DNA from: Spirochaeta sp. UBA5339
GTDB taxonomy: Bacteria > Spirochaetota > Spirochaetia > DSM-2461
Length of the DNA stretch: 64,000 nucleotides
Assembly (NCBI GenBank): GCA_002408085.1
Contig: DHQL01000009.1
Coordinates: 310,001-374,000 of the forward strand
Reading direction: 5' to 3'
The notes under the pieces are model-generated. The model searched no databases, had not been told where the DNA came from, and saw only the letters and a list, made by a program, of their open reading frames with translations. This document shows positions 43,838 through 52,254 of this stretch, in pieces. The translations under genes were made by a program, and so were the position numbers. The first letter of the stretch is position 1. Every line of letters begins with the position of its first letter.

Positions 43838-44722
43838 ATGAAAAAGTACATCCTCCCGGCACTGAGCCTACTACTTCTTGCTTTACTTCTGCCGGGCTGT
43901 ACTACAACAGCCCCTGTAGAGAGAATTGATGCGGATCCCCTGGCAGTGCTGCCCGAGGATGATGACTTCTACCTGCTGGCCCGCCCCTCGGAGCATCCGG
44001 AGCTTGTTCTGGAGGTTCTGCAGGAGCTGATGCCGGTGGAGGAGGGGCAGATCATGCCCGCCCTGGAGCGTACCCGAACAGCGGTAGTCTCCGCCAGCTT
44101 CGGTGACTCACTGGAGTTCTCCGGCAAGATGGAGGGAGACTATCCCGCCGTCTTTGTCCGCCACTCCCTGAGACGCTCAAAGGACTGGGCAAAGGAAGAG
44201 GACAAGACCTACCGCGGTCCCATGGATATCCTCGCCGACACCATGTACAAAAACACCCTCCTTGCAACTAGCGGGGAGGAGAGGCTGGACAGTTTGCAGG
44301 CTGACTTTCTGAATCAACCTGAAAAGACCGTCCTTCCAAAGTCTGACCTGGAGTGGTGGCAGAGCGGCGATAGTGCCGTGATGTTCTATCTTCCCGATAT
44401 GAGCCGTCTTCCCATGCCGGCTGGATTGCCCTCTGTACCAGCAGGCAGCTCCTTTGCAGGATTCCTGAGCCCTGTAGGCGAATCAGAGCAGTACAGACTC
44501 AGTGGCGAGCTGCGCTTTGCCGATGCCCGGAATACACGTATGTGGGCACTGGGACTGAGGCTCTTTCTGGCGGGAACACTGGGGCTCTCCCCTGTAGCAG
44601 AAGAGAGACAGGCACTGAATGAGATGGAACTGAAGATTCATGATTCAATAATAATGCTGGATAACTGGAAGATGACCCCATCAGCATGGGGCCACTTCCT
44701 TTCGGGATTCAAGGCGGATTAG
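43838..44722 (+). CDS. Lipoprotein of unknown function
   Basis: A 294-residue protein with signal MKKYILPALSLLLLALLLPGC and a lipobox LPGC (Cys 21). The mature part has DFYLLARPSEHPELVLEVLQEL and pairs of short strands; no family is recognised. It begins five bases after ileS and is probably carried on the same transcript. Its stop overlaps the stop of the convergent lipoprotein gene (44719-44722), leaving no room for a terminator. It may be an outer-membrane lipoprotein, as Asp residues that retain lipoproteins in the inner membrane do not follow the Cys. Confidence 0.65.
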   Translation: MKKYILPALSLLLLALLLPGCTTTAPVERIDADPLAVLPEDDDFYLLARPSEHPELVLEVLQELMPVEEGQIMPALERTRTAVVSASFGDSLEFSGKMEGDYPAVFVRHSLRRSKDWAKEEDKTYRGPMDILADTMYKNTLLATSGEERLDSLQADFLNQPEKTVLPKSDLEWWQSGDSAVMFYLPDMSRLPMPAGLPSVPAGSSFAGFLSPVGESEQYRLSGELRFADARNTRMWALGLRLFLAGTLGLSPVAEERQALNEMELKIHDSIIMLDNWKMTPSAWGHFLSGFKAD

Positions 44723-45414
44723 ATCTCTTTCAGGATAATCTTGTAGGTAGTTACAGTTATGTCATCGGAGGAAAGCATGTCCAGTCGGAATTTCTTCTGT
44801 GATGAACCCAGAATAATCTGAAAAAGTCCATCTCCATCTGTATATTCATATCCTCCTTCACTCCCGTCAAAGTTAAGCATTGTAATGGAACTTCCATTGT
44901 TATACTCGATATCCAGAGTGATTCCCTCGGTGAAGTATGATTCAGGCAGTCCCAGGGTGAGAATATTGCCGTCAAGGGATAGAGTGAAATCTTCTCCCAA
45001 GTCATCCAGATCGAAGCTGTCACCGTTTATGGATATTTCAAAACCGGGACCCATCTCCACAGGAATCACATTCAGCCCCGCTTCTATAGTAACCCCCTGA
45101 ATCTTCATGGCTATAATATCATCGGAATCATCCATAAGCATGGCCATAAAGGAGTAGTCTCCCACAGGTATTCCCGTAAAAAGATAGTCTCCCGTCCAGT
45201 CAGTGATGTTCTCCACATCCGCAAAGTTGAAGAGTTTGTCTTTTTCAACAAAGCCCATTACCGCAGAGTCAATGGCTGAAGAATCTTCAATGTACCGGGC
45301 ACCGGAACTCTCTCCGATGGTTATTCTTGCATAGCCTGTATCGCTCAGGTCTGTAATATTTGAACAGGCCGTCAACAGGATCAGGGCCAGTATCGGTAAT
45401 ATCAGTTTTTTCAT
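44719..45414 (-). CDS. Lipoprotein of unknown function, beta-rich
   Basis: A 231-residue protein with signal and lipobox LLTAC (Cys 17). The mature sequence is acidic and beta-rich. Its first half has FTGIPVGDYSFMAMLMDDSDD and IKIQGVTI-like strands, similar to PEGA or carboxypeptidase-regulatory-like surface domains. It is the last gene of a minus-strand run with a FecR-domain protein, a barrel and a small periplasmic protein, so it probably belongs to their complex or surface module. No catalytic motif was seen. Confidence 0.65.
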   Translation of the reverse strand: MKKLILPILALILLTACSNITDLSDTGYARITIGESSGARYIEDSSAIDSAVMGFVEKDKLFNFADVENITDWTGDYLFTGIPVGDYSFMAMLMDDSDDIIAMKIQGVTIEAGLNVIPVEMGPGFEISINGDSFDLDDLGEDFTLSLDGNILTLGLPESYFTEGITLDIEYNNGSSITMLNFDGSEGGYEYTDGDGLFQIILGSSQKKFRLDMLSSDDITVTTYKIILKEI

Positions 45415-45423
45415 ATTTACCTC

Positions 45424-46083
45424 CTATCTCAGCTCAATCAGGGCGTAACCCACTTTTGAGCCCGGTGAACCGGATGTGGTTACAATATTCCGGTTCTGGG
45501 ATGTATTGGTGTTGACCGTTCTGCCTCCCAAAACCTGTTCAGTTGGGGGGTCTAAACCCATGGTGCTGCCTACAATGGTGATCTTTGCACTCTGGGAACG
45601 CTGTAATGTAAAGCTGTAGTCACCCAATGAGAACTGTACAATTCCTTCAAGGACGGTCAGGCGGCTCGGACTCATATCCAGCCTTGTTCCTCTTACCGCA
45701 GCCGTGGCAACAGGTGAACTGACTCTAAAATCATGGAAGCTGCCTTCCTTCTTTTTTACATCAGCCTGAAGACGTCCGCTGCTCAGAAAAAGACTTGTAT
45801 TCTGGGAACCGTCACTCTGTGCGATGGCTTCTTCCATTTTGATCCTCGTAAGAGCCTTCAGGTTGACTCTGGTATCGCCGTTTACCACAAGAACTGCGGT
45901 AGAGTTGAACCCTGTGGAGATTCTTGTACCTGCAGGTACAGTATCTCCCTCACCAGCGGCGCTCCAGCTGCCGGAACCGGGAAGCATAAGCTCTACCTTT
46001 CCTTTAATTTCTGTAATGGACACATCGGCCCAGAGAGATGCAGTGATAAAAAGGCATAGAATAATTAAAATTGTTTTTTTCAT
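45424..46083 (-). CDS. Secreted FecR-domain protein
   Basis: A 219-residue protein with signal peptide KKTILIILCLFITASLWAD. The mature part is a FecR domain: VSITEIKGKVELMLPGSGSW, AGTRISTGFNSTAVLVVNGDTRVNL and VSSPVATAAVRGTRLDM. FecR in iron uptake is an anti-sigma regulator with an N-terminal cytoplasmic helix domain. Here that part is absent, so this is not an anti-sigma factor but a periplasmic or surface use of the domain. The C-terminus is Thr/Asn/Ser-rich. It lies 9 bp from the lipoprotein and barrel genes on either side. Confidence 0.8.
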   Translation of the reverse strand: MKKTILIILCLFITASLWADVSITEIKGKVELMLPGSGSWSAAGEGDTVPAGTRISTGFNSTAVLVVNGDTRVNLKALTRIKMEEAIAQSDGSQNTSLFLSSGRLQADVKKKEGSFHDFRVSSPVATAAVRGTRLDMSPSRLTVLEGIVQFSLGDYSFTLQRSQSAKITIVGSTMGLDPPTEQVLGGRTVNTNTSQNRNIVTTSGSPGSKVGYALIELR

Positions 46084-46092
46084 AAAAACCTC

Positions 46093-47391
46093 CTAGAAAC
46101 TGAAAGACAGGTCAAAACCAATTTTGGGTAGAACAGGCAGGAAGGGTTCGAGCTCCTCATTGATGGTTACTGCCTCACCAGGTACAAGCACTCCCAGATT
46201 TATGGATGCGCCGAAGTCCGATGCAGGTCTGAATTTGAAGGCCATAAGGGCTTCCTGTCCTATAAAGAGACTGTCTTCTCCGTTATCTACGATTAATGAT
46301 GAAGAAACAGGTCCGTTTACCGTCCTTAGAAGGGTGGTCGTGCTCAGTTCAAAGGCGAATCTGTTACTTCCCGACAGGCTTACAAGAAGTTCAATGGCCG
46401 TCAGATTCCCAAGATTCAGGTCCAGGACATAACCTCTGCTCCCGGAATTGGATATGGGGATAAACTGATTCTGAGATCCTGAGGCGTTTTGTCCATAGTA
46501 GTCCTCTCTGTTTTCCCACTTCTCTCCTGAACTGACAAGGGCTCCCAGTGAAACAAAGGAATTGGTTCCTCCAGGTAGAAAGTACAGGGTGAATTCTCCG
46601 AGATAACCGTTGGATGTAAGATCTCCCAGAGCTCCTGTCTGAAATACAAGGCTTGTATCATACATCAGGACGGGTAGGAGGAATCCCTCCATATCCAGCT
46701 GGAAGTAGACCGTATGGAGGCGGTCGGATCCAGTGGAGATCTTTTCGTCCTTGATCATGTCCTGCTGAGCCGTTATACCGCCGGTAAGGGTCATATAGGG
46801 GCCGAGGATCTCTGGGTAGGTATAACTGACAGACTCTATTATACGGGAAGGTCCGAAGAAGGAGTCTGAGTCACTGGCCAGATTGACATCACTGCTGGTC
46901 ATTGTGATGTCAGAAGCCTTGGAGTTGACAAGTCCGGTATATCCAAGAGTTGTGCTGAGGAGTCCTGGTCCCAGTCTCATTGATATTGCAAGACCATCCA
47001 GTGGATGAGCTATAATCAGGGCTGAGGGATCTGCAAAGATCTGCCGTCCTGCACGGTAGTTGAAGCCGGCATACTTTCCATACATATTGAGGGCGTTGAG
47101 CTCTGGATAAAATTCACCGTCCAGTCCGAGGTAGGAGAGTTCCTGATTGAAATCGGCTGCAATGCGGGCATTGGCATCATAGACCAGTGATCCGTCAAAG
47201 CTGAATTTAAACAGATCGTTCAGGCTGCTTTCATACCATAAGCTCAGCTTGTCTGTTGTTGTAAACTCAGCAACAGTTCCGTAAATATCGGGCCCCTCTG
47301 CGTTCAGGTCCAGTCTGACACCTCCGGTATGCTCATAGGCCGAGAGGAGGGTTGGGAGGTAGATCATCAGAATAAGCAGAATCTTTTTCAT
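46093..47391 (-). CDS. Outer-membrane beta-barrel protein of the FecR cluster
   Basis: A 432-residue protein with signal peptide MKKILLILMIYLPTLLSAYE and many alternating strands. It ends in LPKIGFDLSFSF, a barrel-type C-terminus with terminal Phe. Strands such as FEGFLLPVLMYDTSLVFQ-like VYFQLDMEGF and LNMYGKYAGFNYRAGRQIF suggest 14-18 strands. No named family is recognised. It overlaps the small upstream gene by four bases and precedes the FecR protein by nine. The four genes look like one operon for an envelope complex. Confidence 0.72.
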   Translation of the reverse strand: MKKILLILMIYLPTLLSAYEHTGGVRLDLNAEGPDIYGTVAEFTTTDKLSLWYESSLNDLFKFSFDGSLVYDANARIAADFNQELSYLGLDGEFYPELNALNMYGKYAGFNYRAGRQIFADPSALIIAHPLDGLAISMRLGPGLLSTTLGYTGLVNSKASDITMTSSDVNLASDSDSFFGPSRIIESVSYTYPEILGPYMTLTGGITAQQDMIKDEKISTGSDRLHTVYFQLDMEGFLLPVLMYDTSLVFQTGALGDLTSNGYLGEFTLYFLPGGTNSFVSLGALVSSGEKWENREDYYGQNASGSQNQFIPISNSGSRGYVLDLNLGNLTAIELLVSLSGSNRFAFELSTTTLLRTVNGPVSSSLIVDNGEDSLFIGQEALMAFKFRPASDFGASINLGVLVPGEAVTINEELEPFLPVLPKIGFDLSFSF

Positions 47392-47849
47392 AACTCTTCC
47401 TCCGTTCTTTCCAGTGCCAGTGACAGGGATGAGAGGACCTCATCGGGGGTCATTTTATGGTTTACGTAGGCTGTGCCGATGACGTATTCCTGATACCCTG
47501 CTTCCTGCGCAGCATATCGAGGAGTTCCAAAAAGGGTATAGAAGATTCCTCCTCTGATGGAGAAACTCTGAAACAGAGCCAGATGGAACTGACCTGTTGT
47601 AATGGAGTCCGAAGAGCTTATATTCTTAAGCTTCTTTCCCCATTTCTGCTGCAAAGCCCAGGTTAGCCCATCTTCAACGGTTGCGCTGTCATCCAGATGT
47701 CCCGTAGCCTGGGCAATCAGGAGCAGTGAGGTTCCGGCATCGGCTGTATCTCGAACAATGAAGTCATCCAGAACACTGTTTGACTGGGCCGTCAGTGACG
47801 ACAGAGCCATACAAGTTAGAAATATTAATGATAAATACCTAGTTTTCAT
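47388..47849 (-). CDS. Small periplasmic protein of unknown function
   Basis: A 153-residue protein with signal peptide MKTRYLSLIFLTCMALSSLTAQS. The mature part is mainly helical, with IVRDTADAGTSLLLIAQATGHLDDSATVEDGLTWAL and a central stretch FSIRGGIFYTLFGTPRYAAQEAGYQ. No lipobox or family is recognised. It is the first gene of the minus-strand FecR-cluster run and overlaps the barrel gene by four bases. It may be a chaperone or partner of that barrel; this is inferred from the order alone. Confidence 0.65.
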   Translation of the reverse strand: MKTRYLSLIFLTCMALSSLTAQSNSVLDDFIVRDTADAGTSLLLIAQATGHLDDSATVEDGLTWALQQKWGKKLKNISSSDSITTGQFHLALFQSFSIRGGIFYTLFGTPRYAAQEAGYQEYVIGTAYVNHKMTPDEVLSSLSLALERTEEEL

Positions 47850-47908
47850 ATAATAAATATAAACGAAACTTTTAGATTATTCATTATTAATATATTAAAT
47901 CTTATATG

Positions 47909-47943
47909 AACACTGTGTCACTTTCAAAAGCAGTGTTTTTTTT
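47909..47943 (+). terminator. Orphan rho-independent terminator on the + strand
   Basis: AACACTG (47909-47915) pairs with CAGTGTT (47931-47937), and a run of eight T residues ends at 47943. The orientation is +, but both flanking genes are divergent (minus-strand gene start at 47849, hisH at 48033). It could therefore stop a short leader transcript before hisH or an antisense RNA. Confidence 0.6.
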
Positions 47944-47963
47944 CGAAGGTGAAGTTCATAATT

Positions 47964-48005
47964 GAGACTACTTGAAGGTCTCAGAACCTTTCAGTAAACT
48001 GAAAG
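47964..48005 (+). promoter_or_regulatory. Stem-loops in the hisH leader
   Basis: GAGAC/GTCTC (47964-47982) and a perfect 7-bp stem, CTTTCAG/CTGAAAG with a 4-base loop (47988-48005), stand in series. A third pairing, AAGGT (47975-47979) with ACCTT (47986-47990), would disrupt both. Mutually exclusive stems suggest a leader switch, but no leader peptide or terminal T-run is seen after them. Confidence 0.4.
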
Positions 48006-48032
48006 TCCATATTTTACCTTTTAGGAATTAAA

Positions 48033-48632
48033 ATGATTGCTGTTGTAGATTACGATGCAGGTAATCTGAAGAGTGTGGAGACGGCCCTGGAGAAACTTGG
48101 CGCCGATTTTTTTATCTCATCAGACCATGAGCGTCTGGCTGCTGCCGACAAGATGATCTTTCCCGGTGTGGGAGAGGCGGCGCAGGCCATGAAAAGACTC
48201 AAAAGTACATCTCTGGACAAGGTCATCAGAGAGTTCGCCGCCTCCGGAAAACCCCTTTTCGGTATCTGTCTGGGGTCCCAGATTCTCTTTGATCACTCCG
48301 AAGAGTCAGATACTCCCTGTCTGGGCATCCTTCCCGGAAATGTAAGGCAGTTTTCTTCAGAAATGGGACTCAAAATCCCCCATATGGGATGGAACACCCT
48401 CAAACACAGCAATCATCCTCTCTTCAAGGATCTTCCCCAGGACAAGTCCTTCTACTTTGTTCACTCCTACTATGTGGAGCCCTCGGACTCAGCGGATGTG
48501 ATCGGTACCAGCGACTACGGAATCGAGTTCACGGCAGCCGTGGCCAGAGGCAATGTGATGGCCACCCAGTTTCACCCCGAGAAGAGCGGGGAGTGGGGCC
48601 TTCAGATCTTAAGGAATTTTATCGCCTATTAA
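48033..48632 (+). CDS. hisH: Imidazole glycerol phosphate synthase, glutaminase subunit
   Basis: A 199-residue class I glutamine amidotransferase. FGICLGSQILF holds the nucleophile Cys, and TQFHPEKSGEWG carries the His and Glu of the triad; the opening MIAVVDYDAGNLKSVETALEKLGA is that of HisH. It releases ammonia from glutamine for HisF, the next gene, to form the imidazole ring of histidine with AICAR as by-product. No other his biosynthesis genes lie in the window (hisS aside). Paralogues serve in LPS amidation with WbpG, but no WbpG is seen. Stem-loops and an orphan terminator lie upstream. Confidence 0.93.
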   Translation: MIAVVDYDAGNLKSVETALEKLGADFFISSDHERLAAADKMIFPGVGEAAQAMKRLKSTSLDKVIREFAASGKPLFGICLGSQILFDHSEESDTPCLGILPGNVRQFSSEMGLKIPHMGWNTLKHSNHPLFKDLPQDKSFYFVHSYYVEPSDSADVIGTSDYGIEFTAAVARGNVMATQFHPEKSGEWGLQILRNFIAY

Positions 48633-48688
48633 GGGTGTGAGGGGAGCTGGGTATGTAGTTCTGTTCCCCTGGAAGAAAGGAAAGTAAA

Positions 48689-49453
48689 ATGCTTCAGAAA
48701 AGAATAGTTGTCTGTCTCGATGTACGGGATGGAAAGACAACAAAGGGAATCAAGTTCAAGGGCAATATCGATATCGGCGATCCCGTTGAGATGGCGGCCA
48801 TGTACTATGAACAGGGCGTCGACGAGCTTGTTTTCTACGATATAACCGCCTCCGCTGAGAAGCGGGGGATTATGATCGATGTGGTCAGCCGTGTGGCAAA
48901 GACCATCTTCATTCCCTTCTGTGTGGGAGGAGGAATCTCCAGCCTCGAGGATATGAAGAAGGTTATCGGAGCGGGGGCCGAAAAGGTCAGCCTCAACTCT
49001 GCCGCCGTGCGGAATCCGGACATTATCAACCAGGGGGCCCGTCACTTCGGAAACCAGTGTATTGTGCTTGGAATGGATGCCCTGGCCGATGAGGCCATGC
49101 CCTCGGGGTACAGGGTTGTGATTGACGGCGGACGGAAGCACACCGGAATGGATGCCCTTGCCTGGGCGAAGGAAGCCGAATCCCGGGGTGCCGGTGAGAT
49201 CGTTCTCAATTCAATCGACGCTGACGGTACAAGAGAGGGCTATGAGCTTACGGCGACCCGTCTGATCTCGGAAAATGTGGGGATACCCGTGGTTGCCTCG
49301 GGAGGTGCCGGAGAGCCCTCCCACCTTGCGGATGTTCTCACCAAAGGCAAGGCAGATGCCGCACTGATCGCCAGTATGGTTCATTTTGGCGACTATACGG
49401 TGCCGGGAATCAAGGATTATCTGCACAAAGAGAATATTCCCGTCAGAATATGA
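48689..49453 (+). CDS. hisF: Imidazole glycerol phosphate synthase, cyclase subunit
   Basis: A 254-residue TIM barrel of normal length. The catalytic residues are in VVCLDVRDG (the first Asp) and VLGMDAL (the second), and the phosphate sites in VGGGISSLEDMK and VVASGGAGEPSHLADVL. It uses ammonia from HisH to cyclise PRFAR into imidazole glycerol phosphate. The opening RIVVCLDVRDGKTTKGIKF with an inserted-looking KGNIDIGDPV differs slightly from the textbook form. It follows hisH after 56 bp, with GAAAGGAAAG before the ATG. Together they form a complete synthase. Confidence 0.93.
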   Translation: MLQKRIVVCLDVRDGKTTKGIKFKGNIDIGDPVEMAAMYYEQGVDELVFYDITASAEKRGIMIDVVSRVAKTIFIPFCVGGGISSLEDMKKVIGAGAEKVSLNSAAVRNPDIINQGARHFGNQCIVLGMDALADEAMPSGYRVVIDGGRKHTGMDALAWAKEAESRGAGEIVLNSIDADGTREGYELTATRLISENVGIPVVASGGAGEPSHLADVLTKGKADAALIASMVHFGDYTVPGIKDYLHKENIPVRI

Positions 49454-49524
49454 TGGAACTGTTGCCACAGTAAGAAAATATCATTATATTTGGTTTACAA
49501 CTCTAATATACAGGAGCGCGCAAA

Positions 49525-49809
49525 ATGCCTACCTATGATTATAAATGTGAAAACTGCGGACATCTGTTCGAATATTTTCAGTCCATGGCCGACGATCCCC
49601 TCAAGACCTGTCCTGACTGTAAGCAGGACAGTCTGAAACGGCTGATCGGCGGCGGCATGGGTGTTATTTTCAAGGGAAGCGGTTTTTATGTGAACGATGC
49701 GAAAAAGAGCTCAAGCACATCAAAGCCTCTCAAGGATAAGACACCCAAGGCATCTTCGGGATGTGAAGGGTGCAGTAAGGCAAAAGACAGCTCAAAAAGC
49801 GCGTCCTGA
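49525..49809 (+). CDS. FmdB-family zinc-ribbon protein
   Basis: A 94-residue protein. MPTYDYKCENCGHLFEYFQSM and CPDCKQDSLKRLIGGGMGVIFKGSGFY form the FmdB/PF09723 zinc ribbon with two Cys-x2-Cys pairs. The C-terminus is Lys/Ser-rich and low-complexity, and it carries a further Cys pair (GCEGCSK). FmdB was named from an amidase operon, but its real role is unsettled; it is widespread and often constitutively expressed. ACAGGAGC precedes the ATG. A strong terminator follows, shared with the convergent thiI. Confidence 0.88.
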   Translation: MPTYDYKCENCGHLFEYFQSMADDPLKTCPDCKQDSLKRLIGGGMGVIFKGSGFYVNDAKKSSSTSKPLKDKTPKASSGCEGCSKAKDSSKSAS

Positions 49810-49823
49810 GTTTCCACATCTTT

Positions 49824-49866
49824 AAAAAAAACCGTCAGCCTCCTCCGGGAATCTGACGGTTTTTTA
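49824..49866. terminator. Bidirectional rho-independent terminator between fmdB and thiI
   Basis: ACCGTCAG (49831-49838) pairs with CTGACGGT (49853-49860), with A residues before and T residues after. It therefore works for the + strand fmdB-type gene and the - strand thiI gene. The stem is 8 bp and perfect. Confidence 0.9.
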
Positions 49867-49868
49867 AA

Positions 49869-51056
49869 TTAATCTTCAATATCTCCCGATACGGGAATGA
49901 AAATCTTCTCGGCCTTCGCTTCCGCCTCTTCAAGAAGTCTGTCCATATCTTCGATGGTTTTCCAGTCTTCCTGAGTTTTCTTCAGGTCCGGTTTCACCTC
50001 GGGGTGGTCGGGGCTGAAGAGGGTACAGCAGTCGTCAAAGGGCTGGATGGAGGTCTCAAAGGCCTTGATCTTTCTTGAGATCAGGATGGTCTCCTCCTTG
50101 TCCATTCCGATAAGGGGACGGAACACGGGCAGATCCACGGCGCTGTTGGTGTAGGCCAGGCTCTCCAGAGTCTGACTGGCTACCTGGCTGAGGGCTTCCC
50201 CGGTGATCAGGGCAAGATCCCCTCTCTTTTCAGCGATGGACTGGGCTATCTTCATCATGGCAGCCCGGGAGTGGAGGGTCGTTGTTTCAGGGCGTACCGA
50301 GCGGTTGATCTGTACCTGTACGTCAGTAAAGGGTACGGTGTAGAGGTGGATACCGCTGCACCAGGGGGCAAGAATTTTTGCCAGGTCCTTAACCTTGTCC
50401 AGGGATTCGGGGCTGGTGTAGGGAGGTGTGTGGAAGTAGACCGCATCCAGGGTCATTCCCCTTTTGGCCATCAGGTATCCTGCCACGGGAGAGTCGATTC
50501 CTCCCGAGAGGAGGAGCATTCCCTTGCCCGCACAGTGGACGGGAAGTCCGCCGGGTCCCTTGTGGGTGTAGCCGTAGACATAGCCCTTCTCTCTGAGCTC
50601 CATATGAATAATCCAGTCGGGATTCCGTACATCCACTTTGAGTTCGGGGAATTTATCCAGGACCCGTCCTCCGATCTCGGCGGAGAACTCGTAGTTGTCC
50701 ATGGGGAGGCTCTTGTCAACACGCCGGGTCTCCACCTTAAAGGTCATTCCGTTGCCGGCGTCCATATTCTGCCAGGCCACAAGAAAGGCCTTCTCTTCCA
50801 GGGCATCCAGCTCCTTTGCGCAGCTGTAGGAACGGGTAAATCCGGTTATACCGAAGACCTTTGAGAGTCTTTCGCATACATACTCTTCGGAAACCCCTTC
50901 GATTTCCAGATAGAAGCGTCCGCTGCGGATGGTCACCCGGGTAGGATGGGGACGCATTATTTTCTTAATATTGGCTTTAAGCTGTTTCTCAAAGAGGGCT
51001 TTATTGCCCTTCTTCAGGGCGATTTCGCCGATTTTTATCAGGTATAAGTCACTCAT
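49869..51056 (-). CDS. thiI: tRNA 4-thiouridine / thiamine sulfurtransferase ThiI
   Basis: About 395 residues. The N-terminal ferredoxin-like and THUMP domains carry SDLYLIKIGEIALKKGNKALFEKQL, and the PP-loop is LLLSGGIDSPVAGYLMAKRG. RPLIGMDKEETILISRKI and DDCCTLFSPDHPEVKP lie in the C-terminal half. It activates U8 of tRNA and inserts sulfur. There is no C-terminal rhodanese domain, so it is the short form. The desulfurase just upstream is the likely sulfur donor. The frame reaches 51068; ATG 51056 (MSDLYL) fits relatives better, though no strong ribosome site is seen for either. Confidence 0.92.
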   Translation of the reverse strand: MSDLYLIKIGEIALKKGNKALFEKQLKANIKKIMRPHPTRVTIRSGRFYLEIEGVSEEYVCERLSKVFGITGFTRSYSCAKELDALEEKAFLVAWQNMDAGNGMTFKVETRRVDKSLPMDNYEFSAEIGGRVLDKFPELKVDVRNPDWIIHMELREKGYVYGYTHKGPGGLPVHCAGKGMLLLSGGIDSPVAGYLMAKRGMTLDAVYFHTPPYTSPESLDKVKDLAKILAPWCSGIHLYTVPFTDVQVQINRSVRPETTTLHSRAAMMKIAQSIAEKRGDLALITGEALSQVASQTLESLAYTNSAVDLPVFRPLIGMDKEETILISRKIKAFETSIQPFDDCCTLFSPDHPEVKPDLKKTQEDWKTIEDMDRLLEEAEAKAEKIFIPVSGDIED

Positions 51057-51095
51057 AGCCGCCATCATAGCAGATTCATACTGTTTTGTTCAGTC

Positions 51096-52250
51096 TCAAC
51101 CGACGGCCCGGCCTACAATTCCGATCTGTTCTTTCAGGGTCTTCAGAAAGTTTCTGATCTCATCGTCGGTGGTCGCCGGTCCCTGGGAAATCCTGATGGA
51201 GCTGAAGGCCGTTTTATGGTCGATGCCCATGGCTTCAAGTGCCCGGGTACGGCTCTTCTTGTTGCTGGAACAGGCTGATCCTGTGGAGACGGCAAAGCCC
51301 GACTCATCCATGACTCTAACCAGTACCTCGCCCGGAAGGGGAGGGAAGCTGACATTCAGTATCCAGGGGGAGAAGTCCGCTGGATTTTCCGGGCGGCTCT
51401 CGGGAAGTATCCTGGCCCCTTTAATCTCATTAATTCCGGTAATCAGCATCTGCATCCGCTGGGAGGCCTCTTCAAGATGGTCTTCCACTACCTTTTTAGC
51501 CCTCTCCATGGCCAGACACATTCCCGCTGCGGCGGCAAGGTTCTCGGTGCCCGGGCGGATTCCCCTCTCCTGTCCTCCTCCTGTGTAGAGGCCGGCAAGA
51601 GGTTTTTTCTGGTAGAGAAGTCCTATGCCCCGGGGCCCCTGTATCTTGTGTGCGGCAAAGGAAGCGGAATCAAGGTCCAGATCTCTCAGGGAGAGAGGGA
51701 TCTTACCCAGGCTCTGAACAAGGTCGCTGTGAAAGTGTATGGGACGGCCGGTTTCAAAATCTCTGACACATCGGATCAGCTCCTTAAGGGGCTGGATCAC
51801 TCCGGTCTCGTTATGGACACCCATAATCAGTACCATCTTTGTATCGGGAGTCAGCAGCTTTTCCAGTTTCTTCGGACTGATAAGCCCGTTGGCTGCCGGT
51901 TTGACGGTTTTGATCTCCCAGCCCTGTTTGCCGAGGGCCTGAGCAGGGTCCCATACGGCGGGGTGTTCAATGCCGCTGACAATGATTCTGCCCTTGTCCC
52001 GTCTTGTAAGGAGGGTGGAAAGGATCAGGTTATTCGATTCTGATCCTCCCGAGGTAAATATAAGGTTTTCGGAAGAGCAGTCCAGAACCGCAGCACAGCG
52101 GGTTCTTATCTCTTCCAGTTTTTCATGTGATTTTCGTCCCTCCGAGTGGATGGAGGAGGGGTTGCCGAAGTACTCCCCGGCCGTGAGAGTCATCTCTTTA
52201 AGAACGTCTTCAAGGGGCGGTGTGGTTGCCGCCCAGTCCAGATATATCAT
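51096..52250 (-). CDS. Cysteine desulfurase (NifS/IscS class)
   Basis: A 384-residue PLP enzyme. MIYLDWAATTPP opens the fold, FTSGGSESNNLIL binds the cofactor, FHSDLVQSLGKIPL and SFAAHKIQGPRGIGLLYQKK hold the internal aldimine lysine, and STGSACSSNKKSRTRAL contains the catalytic Cys. It frees sulfur from cysteine as a persulfide. The adjacent thiI, 40 bp downstream, and the absence of an IscU here suggest delivery to tRNA thiolation, as with the NifZ-ThiI pair in Bacillus. An extended hairpin lies just upstream, and an ArsR-type gene is divergent. Confidence 0.92.
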   Translation of the reverse strand: MIYLDWAATTPPLEDVLKEMTLTAGEYFGNPSSIHSEGRKSHEKLEEIRTRCAAVLDCSSENLIFTSGGSESNNLILSTLLTRRDKGRIIVSGIEHPAVWDPAQALGKQGWEIKTVKPAANGLISPKKLEKLLTPDTKMVLIMGVHNETGVIQPLKELIRCVRDFETGRPIHFHSDLVQSLGKIPLSLRDLDLDSASFAAHKIQGPRGIGLLYQKKPLAGLYTGGGQERGIRPGTENLAAAAGMCLAMERAKKVVEDHLEEASQRMQMLITGINEIKGARILPESRPENPADFSPWILNVSFPPLPGEVLVRVMDESGFAVSTGSACSSNKKSRTRALEAMGIDHKTAFSSIRISQGPATTDDEIRNFLKTLKEQIGIVGRAVG

Positions 52251-52254
52251 GAAT

